Positions 26,901-38,900 of a stretch of DNA of 64,000 bases are shown here, piece by piece. The notes below the pieces were generated by a model. That model saw only the letters and a list, made by a program, of their open reading frames with translations. It searched no databases and was not told the origin of the DNA. The translations under genes were made by a program, and so were the position numbers. The stretch is taken from contig OX336355.1 in assembly GCA_946902875.1 (NCBI GenBank), positions 12,619,347-12,683,346 of the forward strand, read 5' to 3'. Numbering within the stretch: position 1 is the first letter of the stretch; each line of letters opens with the position of its first letter. The stretch is from Nematopogon swammerdamellus. Taxonomy: Eukaryota > Arthropoda > Insecta > Lepidoptera > Adelidae.

Positions 26901-29900
26901 AGGTTTTTTAACCGTTTCGGTAACTACACCCTTTTAATAAAAATCTTTCCATATTTTAGTCCATTTTAAGATATCTTGACCCCTTCTATATTTATCGATT
27001 GATATGAGATTGATAGCAATTTTTGTTTTCTGAACAAACGGGGACTTTTAACTGAAAATCGTGCATTCAAGCCCTTTTTCAAAGGACAGTCACAATTTTA
27101 GTTTTGGTGGTTTTATGTATAATGAAATTTCCCCGCAATGCGGACTGCAAAATTGATACCCAGCGGGTCCGCTGGTTAGCCACCCATGCTTTAACATAGG
27201 TGTTCCAGGTTATAATGAGAAGTCTATCTGTATTATTGTACGAATGTTACTGCCCACGTCTACTAGAGAACATAGCATGGGTACGACAAACATTTACTAT
27301 TGCACAAAATATTATTCAAGTATTCATTGTGAATACTTAAGAGATAACATTATTCTGTGCACGAATTTGAAGTATTTATTTCATAAGATAGAATATTCCA
27401 AAGGATTATGGATCCCATGGACATTCGGTCGTAAGCGAGGGTTGTGAATGCCATGCCGGCCTGACAGGTGCCTATTTACGCCTCTCTTGAAGGACCCGAG
27501 ACTATACTTCAGAGGAAATATGTGGGCAGAGAGAGCGTTCCAGAACCAGTTCTGTGGAGGAAATATCTGCAGAACCGATTGGTACGCATACATTGTTGCA
27601 GGCGATGATGTAAGCGACCGTGTCAATTTCCTTAAAAAAAAAATTAACAAAGCAAAAAAACATAGGTGTTGGTTTCAAATGGGTGCATTATCATGACTGT
27701 CCAAGTGTAGTTAATACAATTTAATCAATAATAAAAAAAAACTTAAACTGAACATCTATTCACCTGTAAGGCACCTGATCGAAGTACTTGCCGACGTATG
27801 CCATGCCGGCAGCGACGGCCAGCCCCTGGCCCAGTGAGCCGGTGCCCACATCGATGAAGTTGAGACGAGGGGTCGGGTGACCCTCCAGGTCAGAGTCGAT
27901 CTTGCGCAGGTTCTTCAGATCATCGACGGGGAAGAGACCGGCCTCGGCCCATGCCGCGTATAGGATGGGAGCCGCGTGACCCTGACAAATATTTGCTTAT
28001 AATACTGTTTTTTAACCCCCGACGACAAAAGAGGGGTGTTATTATAATTATAAGTTTAACGTGTGTGTGTATGTGTGCATGGGTGTGTCTGTCTGTGGCA
28101 TCGTAGCTCCCAAACGGATGGACCGATTTGGATGCGGATTTTTTTATTGGAAAGCTGATTTAATCGGGATGGTTGTTAGCTAGGTTTGTAATCAAATAAT
28201 CATTTGATTACAAAACGATTTGCATGCAGTTTTTAAAAACACTTGAAATAAAAGTTAAATTACAAATTAAAAAAAAACCCTGACCCTTAAAAAGTCTAAA
28301 ATAATTTCCGTTTACTTACTTAAAGGAGTCGGAGGACCGCTAAGTAAATAAAATATAAAAACTCAGAGCTGCGCGGGAATTTACTTACCCGTCCACCGAC
28401 TCCTTTAAGTAAACGGGAGTTTTTATATTTTTAAAATTTTAAACAAAACAATTTTAAAGTAATTTAACTTTTTCAACCCTTTCACATACTAACTTAAACT
28501 TTGCTATTGTTTTCTATTGTTTTGGGTCATCCGCGCGGCTGACCAGGAAGGTAACAGGTTGTTAATAATAATCGCTACTTTAGATGAGGTAGCCAACAAT
28601 GTCATCTTCCAATAACAAATTTGAAAGAAGAGATTTAGAATAATAGACAATTATTAGAATAGAAGACATCAGCATAATATTATTCTTATATTCCAGAGAT
28701 TCTACAAGGCGGTTGAAGCTTACAGCGCCAGGCTCTACTGCCACTGTTAGGTTTGAGTGTTAAGTGTTTTCAGATATTACGATTTTCGAAAAAAGTGTGG
28801 GTAGGCGAAAACGGCAAGTTTGACTTTATTACGCTCCTAATTAAAGTTGCTATAATTATTTAATTAAATGTGTAATGAGTGACGAGTACCGGTCAAACTG
28901 TTGCACCAAGTCCTATTAGAGGCTGAGAGTGTGGGTGACCTAATGTAACAGCTCACTCACCTGAAAATCCCGCCAGCACATACGCACCACTTACTACACA
29001 ACATTCATTCAACAATGACACAGACTGACGCACTCGGTGAGATAAGGAGGCTGGAGGAGTCCTTCAGAAATGATCTGAGCGCTTACTGGACCAGGCTCAC
29101 TAACATGGAAGCGGCTGATCAGAACGCGGCACCGGCAGGCACGCAGCCGTCCGTGCGTGATCAACTGCGGCATGACTTCGCTAGGTTCCAGTCCAGTGTG
29201 TGGGATGCTATTGGATGCCTGCGGCGTCAGTTGGAGCTCGTTACGCAGCAGATTGATGACTTGGAGATGAGGTCACGGCGCAAGACCATCTTGCTGCACG
29301 GCTTCAGCGAGTCTACAGAAGATCTGCCCAATGCAGTGCTGACTGTGTTGAGAAGGACGGGGCTGTCGGACCTGACAACCGAAGACTTGGATGCATGTCA
29401 TCGACTGGGACGTGCGGCAGCCGACGGCAAGCGCAACCGCCCGACTCTCGTCAGATTCAGAAAGTTGGAGACACGTATGCACGTATGGCGTAACAAGACT
29501 TCTTTCAAGGGTACTGGCGTGTCGACTACTGAATTTCTCACACCTTCACGGCAGAAGGTGTTCGCGGAGACAAGGCGACTGTTCGACGCTACAAAATGCT
29601 GGACGTCGAATGGAAATATCTTCGTTGTACTTCACGACGGTTCAAAACATAACGTGCGGAATGAACGACAAGCACGCGAATTGGCGGCCGGCCTTGAGGG
29701 GGAATCCAGCACTGGGGTCCCGAAACATGCAGCCCAGGATGGTAGTATGAGCGCTGACAAACAGACAACCCCGAGCGTCGAAGTTAGAGTGAGTGAAACC
29801 GGTCGCAAGGGCAGCTGGCCCGGCTCCAGGAGGGAACCAGGCGCCGATCGCGAGCTGCGTGTACGGCTACCGGGGCAACCGGTTCAATCAGTGAAGCCGA

Positions 29901-32900
29901 AAACCAAAAAATAAGTTTTCCATTCTGGATTGGACGAGTTGTAACAACATGCTCGAGTTTGTGTGTACTTTGCTCCTAATTATATGCACTTAGGTATTTT
30001 CTTCTCACACTCAAATTCACTGAAACTGTTTTTTTATCTACCGCCAAGTGCATCTTTGTTTCTCTTTACTAATAACTTCACGTTTGTTATTGTTTGGTGA
30101 GAGAGAGATTAGCGATCCGCAATTTGATTGACGTTTGCGTTTGACTGACATTTCCTAACAGTTTGTTTTTCCTTGCGGAAAGGCGAAGGTACATTACCAT
30201 ACAGCCAAGTCCTATTGCATGGACTTGCATATCGAACTTCACAATTTATCACCATGTACTTATTAGCTGTATTATTTTATATTATGCTTTATGAAATTTA
30301 AAATTTCTTAGGCTGAACATTAATTTAATTGGTTGTATCACACTGTTTTATTACATTCCTGTTCTTAATTCTTGTGTCAACGAAACAGTATTAGTATTTT
30401 TTTTTCCTTAATCATATACATGGTGTACTCATTGGTGTATTTGTGAGACCTTCACTGAAGTGTGTTGTTATTGTTTTTAGGCAATTTATACTTCTCTTTT
30501 TGTACCTATTTAATTTTGCGTATTTTGTCAAATTATGTCATCAATAAGTTGGATTTTTCTCTCTCCCTTCATTTGTTACGCTGTTTTTGGGAATGTTGTA
30601 GAATTTTTTCCTTTTTAAGAATGTTTCTTTCTATATATTTTTACCGGGTTGTATTGTAATTAACTTTCCTTTTTACCTATTGTGTGCTGGCGGGGTGTGA
30701 TAGTGAGCAGTCACTAGCTCGTATATTTCACTGTTTAGTATTGTATATATATGCTTAGTTTATAATTATTATATTAATATATTGTAGGTAATTTATAAAT
30801 TTTATATATTATAGTTACATTATGTCCACTGATTCTGACTCCGATTCATATTATTCTGTCAATTCGTCGTCTAGGGAAAATTTTAGCGATGCGGAGGATT
30901 CGATTCTCAATGCTCCCCACCTAGGTGACACTTTGCATGCACATTTCTGTCATAATGCAAAAAATTTCAATGTGTGTCACATAAACGCGGAAAGTATTCC
31001 TGCGCACTACTCCGATCTCCTCACTACCTTTACCAGTCCTCACATACATGCGTGCCTAGTCTCCGAGACTGTTCTCAAACCTACACTTCCGTCTACATCG
31101 TACAGCCTCCCCGGATTTCAACTCATAAGGAACGACCGGACGGGTAAGGGGTGGGGAGGTGTTGCTATATATCTCCGTAGCAACATTCCTTCTAAAATCA
31201 TTTCTCAATCTTCATCACAATATTCAGCATCAGCTGAATATATTTGTCTGGAACTAACTTTTAACCATCACAAACTTCTTCTTTGCGTATTTTAGTGTCC
31301 CCCTAGAGTTAATTACTTTAGTGATTTTGAGTTACTTCTAGAGCAGTATGCTGCTGAATACACACATCTGCTCATTCTAGGTGATTTTAATACTTGCTTG
31401 GTCAAGGATGATACACGATCCCGAAAACTTATGTCCATTACTCGCTCCCTGAATATTGATGTTCTCTCTTTAAACCCAACCTTTCACATTAACGACACTC
31501 ATTCTCTTTTAGACTTGATACTTACGTCACGTAAGGATCTTGTCAGCGCTCATGGACAGTTTACCGCACCTGGTTTTTCTAATCACGACCTAATTTTTGC
31601 TTCATATAAAATGAAACCTCCCAAACAAAAACCCAAGATCCAACTACTTCGAAATTTCGCCAGGATGGATGTTTCTGTGCTGAAGGCTGATGCTGCTACC
31701 ATAGATTGGTCTTCTCTTCTTGACGCGGAGAACATCGACACTAAAGTCGAAATACTGGAACATTCGTTGAACGCTCTGTATGACAAGCACGCACCAGTAC
31801 GTCCCGTCAGAATGAGGCACACACCTGCACCATGGATGTCCGACGACATCCGTAAAATGATGGCTCGTCGTGATGCCTTAAAACGCAAATACGGACGCAA
31901 ATCGACGGAGTAAAATCTTAAGTTATACAAGACTGCAAGGAATCGGTGCACTCAGATGTGTCGAAATGCAAAGCGCCGCCACATTTATGAGACTATTCAA
32001 GACTCACCCCCACAAAAAATGTGGAAATTCCTACGCACCTTAGGTGTTGGGAAGGCTTCTCCACAGACTATGTTGTTGTTGTTTTGGTTTGGGGTTGGCT
32101 CTAGGCCTGCAAACTAATCCCGCTTGGTTGGGGACCTTCGTGCAAAACCCCGCAGTCTCCAGCTACCCCAGCCAGCCTATGTCTTCCATGAAAGCCACAA
32201 GTCGACCGGGGTGTCTGCAGGCCGCTTATCCCTTAGTCGCCTTTTACGACATGCACGGGGAGAGATGCAGTGGGACTATTCTTATTAAGTACCGACCCCA
32301 CACAGTACTCTCTCTCCACAGACTAGTCAGTCGATTGATCTTGATGGACTAAATAAACATTTTTCCACTTCACCATTTTCTATAGACCCTACCAAAAAAT
32401 CGAACACTCTTTCTCAATTGAACTCAGTTACACTTCCTACTAAGGATCAATTTATATTTTCTCAAGCCACTGACTGTGAAATAAAAAAGATTATCCTCTC
32501 TATCACAAGTAAGGCTGTAGGCCCTGATGACATGAGTCGAGAACTCTTCGTCCCGATAATAGATAATATTATTCACATAATCTCTCACACAATAAACTAT
32601 TCTTTATTATCGGGAACGTTTCCAGAGTCATGGAAAAGAGCCTACATGATACCTCTGCCTAAAACTAGTACTCCCATTCAGTTTAAGGACTACCGCCCTA
32701 TCTCTATCCTTCCCTTTCTCTCAAAAGTGCTCGAGAGGGTAGTGCATTCTCAGTTATCCCTTTTCATATCCGTAAAGTCCCTCCTGAGCCCCTTTCAATC
32801 GGGATTTCGTCCGTCCCACAGTACCACTTCAGCTCTTGTCAAAATCACCGATGACATCCGCCACGCTATGGACGATAGGCAACTCACTCTATTAGTACTG

Positions 32901-35900
32901 CTAGATTTCAGCAGTGCTTTTAATACTGTCGATCATGACATTCTCATAGGTGTACTACGTTCTCTGAATATTTCACAGTCAGTACTTGAATGGTTTACTT
33001 CCTATCTCAAGGGTCGCCGGCAGTGTATCCGTGTCGATGACACACACTCACAGTGGTGTGATATCTCTGCCGGTGTACCCCAAGGCGGTGTACTTTCACC
33101 ATTACTATTCTCAATTTTCATCAACAATATCGTTGTATCCTTTCGCTGCTTCTTCCATCTCTACGCCGATGACTTGCAGTTGTATCATCACTTTCATCTC
33201 GAAGACATTCAAAATGCTGTAAGGCTAATGAATGTCGATTTGGAACAAGCTCTCGACTGGGCTGTACGATACGGGCTGTTGGTTAACCCAACCAAAACCC
33301 AAGCCATCATAGTAGGATCTCCCAAATTGTTGGCCAAGCTGGACAGAAATACACTTCCTCAGGTAGTTTTTGACGGCATAGCTGTTCCCTACAGCAATTG
33401 GGTCAAGAACCTAGGACTTTTTATCGATGAATCTCTGTCATGGAGTAAGCAGGTGGCTGAGGTGAGTCGTAAAATCTATGGTAGCATGCATTCTCTGAAG
33501 CGATTAAAGAACTTCATTCCTATGGGCACTAAAATAACGCTTGTTCAAGCACTTCTCTTCCCCATACTTGACTATGCAGATGTGTGTTATCTCGATTTGA
33601 ATCAAGACCTTTTGAATAAACTTGACAGGCTGCTTAATATGTGCATCCGCTACATCTTCGGTCTGCGCAAGTTCGATCATATCTCCGAATATCGAGCACG
33701 TCTTCAATGGCTTGATATAAGAAGCCGCAGGAATACCCACGTTCTCTCTCTTCTCTTCCGCACGCTGAATGACCCTAATTCTCCAAATTACATGAGTGAG
33801 CGGTTCAGCTACCTCTGTTCGCACGGTGTACCTTTAAGGTCGGCTGATAATCTTCTTCTAGCTATACCTGCTCACTCGCAGTCATTTTATACTCACTCAT
33901 TCACTGTTGAAGCTGTACGCTTGTGGAATAAACTGCCACGAGAGATACGTACTTCATCAACCATCCACTATTTTAAAAAACGGCTGCATGAAGTATATAG
34001 AACCTAGACGAATATTCAATTTACTTTAATGTTGGATGTAGGTACTTTGTATAATATCAATAATATCACTGCTATTTGGACAAAATGTATAGTATATGTT
34101 ATATTTATAAATATATATTTGTGTACATATGTAAGCAGGTATAAGTATATTTTATATTTATTTATTTATTTATTTTGTATAATAGGTATGTATATTAATA
34201 ATAATATATATGTAAGGAAGGACAGAGCAAATTCCTCTTTCGAATTATCTCGTATGCCTACATGCTCATTATCTCACCCCAAAGGTTAGTAGTAAGATAT
34301 TGCCAATATTTGGCAATAAACTCGCCTTTTTGTACCATTATTTTGTATATTGGTGTACAAATAAAGAATATTTACATTACATTACATTACATTACATTAC
34401 ATTACATTACATTTTCTTAATTTACATAAATCTATGAAGGCTTACCTTGGAGAGTATGAAGCGGTCGCTGGAGGGGTCGCGGGGCGCGGAGATCTTGTAG
34501 CGCATGGTGTGGTAGAACAGCACCGACATTATCTCCGCAATGGACGCGCACGACGTGGGGTGTCTGCATCAAATTATATTTCATGCTATTTTCAACGATA
34601 TCATACATAGACACAGGTGCATAGACCAGATCGAGCATGTAGTCAAAAAGGGTCAAGTGTATATACGATGACTATAGGTCATAAAGCAAACCAGGTACTC
34701 CTGAGCCTATTAGGAGCAAAAAAGTTAGATGACATTTTGTTCTACGGTTAACTTTTTTTTTTCCATACAAAACTAAATAAATTATTTAGTTCACCGTAGA
34801 ACAATAACTTTTTTGCTCCAAATAGGCTCAGGAGTACCTGGTTTGCTTTATGAGTTATGTATGACCTATAGTCATCAAACACCCTGTATATAGTGCACGT
34901 AACCGACGAGCATGTATGAAGAACATTATGAGAGAACAAGAAGCAGCACGTGGGGTGTCAGGATCGTGGCACGTTGAGAACTGTGTTGCCTTCTGCCTAC
35001 CCCATTGGGAAACTTTTAGAGACCTTGTCCGATCTGGTCCACGTATGTGCGTCTAAAGGGGGTGATCCATTGGCGTTCTAAGCCGTTAGCTCGCCAGCGA
35101 CCCTACGAGCTAAAGGTGTAAACCACCAATGGATCACCTAAAACCGCGGTTTTAAAGTACCACGGTTTAGACCGTTGGCTCTTCGGTCATGCTCGAAATC
35201 CTTGCGGTGTTAAAAACCGCGGTGTAAAAACCGCCAGTGGATCAGGCGAGCCTACGGGGAAACAGTTTTTTCGCACTGCGGGAGCGAGCGCACGTGCTCT
35301 AGGCTGGCGATAAAATGGATTTCGCGAGTTGGTGCTACAAGCCAACATTTTACACCGTTTGCTCGTAGGGTCGCCAATGGAGCACCAACGCGAACGACGA
35401 CCCTACGAGCCAACAGTTTACACCGTTAGCTCGTAGGGTCGCCAATGGATCACTCCCTTAAGGGGCCCTTAGACCCTTCCCGACTCTTCCACTCACATTC
35501 GCTCCACAAATCTAATTCGTTAGTCTTCTGTTATTCATTCTTCCAACATGGTCGAACCAGCGAACCATTCTTTTCTCAATCATTGTCACTATGTATTTCG
35601 ATTGTAGGTACTACATAAATAATTACCAATTGATATTTGAATTTGATTAACGTGAAAGGTTAAGTGTAATGCATGAATAATAAAATTTTACTGTACCTAG
35701 CAATTTCCGACACGGTAGCTGTGACCGCTTGCCAATCACTAATAAAATCTACACCGGAACAAAGGGAACTGCCGACATGGTTTAAATTTTAAATTTTTAT
35801 TATAATTTTTTAATAAAATTACATTAGAAATAAGGTGTTATGTGCTGACATCAGTGGCAGCTGGTGACTTCAGTGACCGGTAGTGCGCTAAGTAGGTACC

Positions 35901-38900
35901 TACCTCCTTAAATACCAAATTTCCCAACACATTCCCAATGTTATTTTAAGATCGCGACTTCGGAATTGTTCAAACGCCTGCGTTGTATTATGTATTAATA
36001 CGTACCTAGTATGAATATTCTCAAGACACTCAATGAGTTGCAAAAAACAAGAAAATAAATCCAAACAAGTTTTTTAACTCATTTATAGTACCTTTATGAA
36101 CACACCCATAGACCACAACACTGCTGCAGCTTTCAAAAAGAAAACAATAGCAATGTCCCAAAAATACTAAAAAAAACATTTGAAAAGTAGGAATTGAACC
36201 CGGGATCACCTGATTGTAAAGCCTTACCTTTAACCAACTCTTAGGCAGATATCGGCACCACTTAATTCACAGTATCACGTGACAGAAAGCACAAAACCTA
36301 ACCATTTTAAATATTCACGCGCTAACGGGTATGCGACATCACATGACAGCGCGCTGAATCTAGGTAGACGGACTCGTGCAAAAGGAATCGCTCGCGGCGC
36401 GGCGTGTCGCACGCGCGGCTATTCACGATATAGCGTCCTTGTTTGGCGCTCGTGCGCCGCACGCAGAACTCCATTTCGGACCATACTGTTTCTATGAAGT
36501 ATCTTTTGTCTCACGCGCCAGCGGTGTTTTGCCGATCCCCATACATTCAAATGGGAGACCCGCGTGCGTTTCTCGATTCCGCACGGGGCGCGGGTTTACT
36601 CGCAAAAACGTGCCTTGTAATCTATAAAATAAGGTCGAATTCACATTCGTATTTATTTGGAGTACGATCTTTATGGTTTTAATGTAGGTATGTTGTATTG
36701 TAAGATATTATTTATTTTGAGTGAAGTGAAGACTTCTCGTGGTATGGTAGTGCGGCGCACGGGCGCACTTTAGGACCGGCCGCCAGTGGCTGACATCACA
36801 GGTGTGGCTGCTACCAAAAATGTCTATATATTCTTTTTAGATGTCGGCTTTTCAGATTTCGGCAGCTTAGTGGTGCGATCGGTCAACTGTTGTTCATGAT
36901 CATAAGCACACCTACGTGTAGTCAGAACTTGGATGGGTGACCGTTCGATGAACCGCTGAAGACTGCCCGCGGTTCGGATTCCACGTAAAACTGCAGGTAA
37001 GGGACCCACAGTTTTACATACCCTTCGTACCTTACTAGGTCGTAGGGTTTAACCTGCCCGGGTTAGTACCACCGCACTGAATGAAAGGGCGGTCAAAGCG
37101 CAATAAAAAAAAATTGGAAAAAAAATCGAATAGGTAATAAAATCAACCAAATATTGTTTGGCCAAATCAGAATGAGAACAAAAATAAGCGAGTCAACTGC
37201 TATGTTTTAAAACGATTGTTTGGCCATGCATAGGTACGTGTAAAATCACCATCAGAATTGGTGCCAGTGACTGATAAGCTATCAAATGTTATAAAACTGT
37301 TGCGTGACACACTCGTGGGAACAGATCTTAATTGCGTTCACCTTAGAGATAGTTGACATACAATCTGTAATTGCAACACGGAAAAAAATTTTTAATCAGC
37401 ATAAAAATTTATTAAGATGGTACATTCGATACGCAAATTTGAAAATTCATCGAAAACACAATGTGCAGGCTATTCTCTATAGACTTTTAAAATAAATTCT
37501 TATTCTAGGTCACTTCGTAATTAAAGCTAGTAAAAATAACTAGCCTTTATACTTAGTGAATCCCAAAACGCAGCACCAATACCATTTCCCTCCAGAGAGC
37601 CATCAGTGTATGGTCGATAATGATGGCAGTACTGGTTCCTCAGCATTCTTTCAGATGCTAGACGCAACTCCGTCTCTTTACAATATTTTTTAGTTTTGTC
37701 AGTGGAAGGAGTGCTGAGATTGGCCTGGGGTTTTATTGGGATACATGCGGTTCAGGTATAAAGTGAGACCATTGGAACAATATCATGACAATCCTGAATA
37801 TACAGTCTATCAGTAAGACGTCTATAACTTGATTTCTTCTTTTGAAATTTGAATTTCACACGAGCGAAGCCACGGGCAATAGCTAATATTAGGTACATAT
37901 AGGTATGTTTCACATTTAGAACATTGCTGTAACATTTTAAACAACCAGGCAACATTATATAACTTTTAGTACCTACTAAACGAATCTAGGTTAGCGGCCT
38001 TGACTGGACTGGACCCAAGATTACTGAACGTGAACGCCCTAGAAACCTTTATACTAACTACCATACCACCTGCTATATTAACTACTACATTACTTAGGTA
38101 CTACGATTATGTATAATTTTAGAAGGTCACTGAATAGATACGTAGGTATATAGGCAGAGCAACAGCACTACTTGTTAGGGTCCACTCTGGTGTGACAAGA
38201 ACATTTATAAGTTTAGTTTAGTCTAGTCTTACAATATATAAATGCATGTACATTTATGTTTTGTGTAATTATAACGCAGCCAATAAAACAAACTACAGTT
38301 TCGCGTCGGTAAGGAGAAACAGTTTTTTCATTGTAAACATTTGGATATGTCTTCATAGGACGATAAAGATGATGTAGCGACAAAGTCGGCAACACTGGCG
38401 CAAGGTGAGATTGTGGTCGTCGCCGTGCTGTGCCGTGGTTGTGACGTTGTCGTGAGATAGCTGATGAGATGTTTAACATTAGATTTTGAAATTGTCTTTA
38501 AATATTTCGCAAATGCCTATTAATATATTACCACTGGGTAAAATACTGTCTGAAGATTTAGCCATAGACCCACCGGAATAACATCTGTGACCTCTACGAC
38601 GCGAAAGTCACGTGGTTTCTACTCGGCGACAGTCAGTGTGATTGATAACCGAATTACAAATACACACTGAATTGACTAGCCCAAACATGTAGGTACTCCG
38701 TGCTACACTGTTAAGAGTGCACATTATTTGGTATTTAGGAATTAGTAACATTGTCGAATTCGTAAATTTACTGAGTCGCCTCATTGAATGCTTCATGTGC
38801 TGAGCAATCATGCATGTGACAATCTATCTATATATCTATATCTGCACCTAACCTACACGGATACACAGCATGAGTTTCAATTTCAAATATCATGTGGGTG

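Larger units (their letters stand above)
28690..34414 (+). mobile_element. CR1/L2-like non-LTR retrotransposon in intron 2
   Basis: A near-complete non-LTR element, antisense to transketolase. It has ORF1 (29015-29914), a 907-bp spacer, ORF2 with AP endonuclease and reverse transcriptase (30822-34007), a short 3' UTR and a pentanucleotide tail. The microsatellite rather than poly(A) tail and the ORF1 type suit the CR1/L2/Daphne-like lineages. The 5' edge is uncertain; the GC-richer sequence beginning near 28690 is taken as its start. A SINE sits in ORF2. Confidence 0.8.

Noticed and set aside
29273..29750. ORFs of 69 and 119 codons overlapping ORF1
   Set aside because: They are shadow frames of the retrotransposon ORF1, whose motifs are clear in the main frame.
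36376..36627. Coding exon in the GC-rich block of intron 1
   Set aside because: All three plus frames are partly open, as expected from CpG-rich composition, and none has splice sites or familiar motifs.
37304..37495. 63-codon plus-strand ORF
   Set aside because: AT-rich, no supporting splice signals or similarity; consistent with chance.
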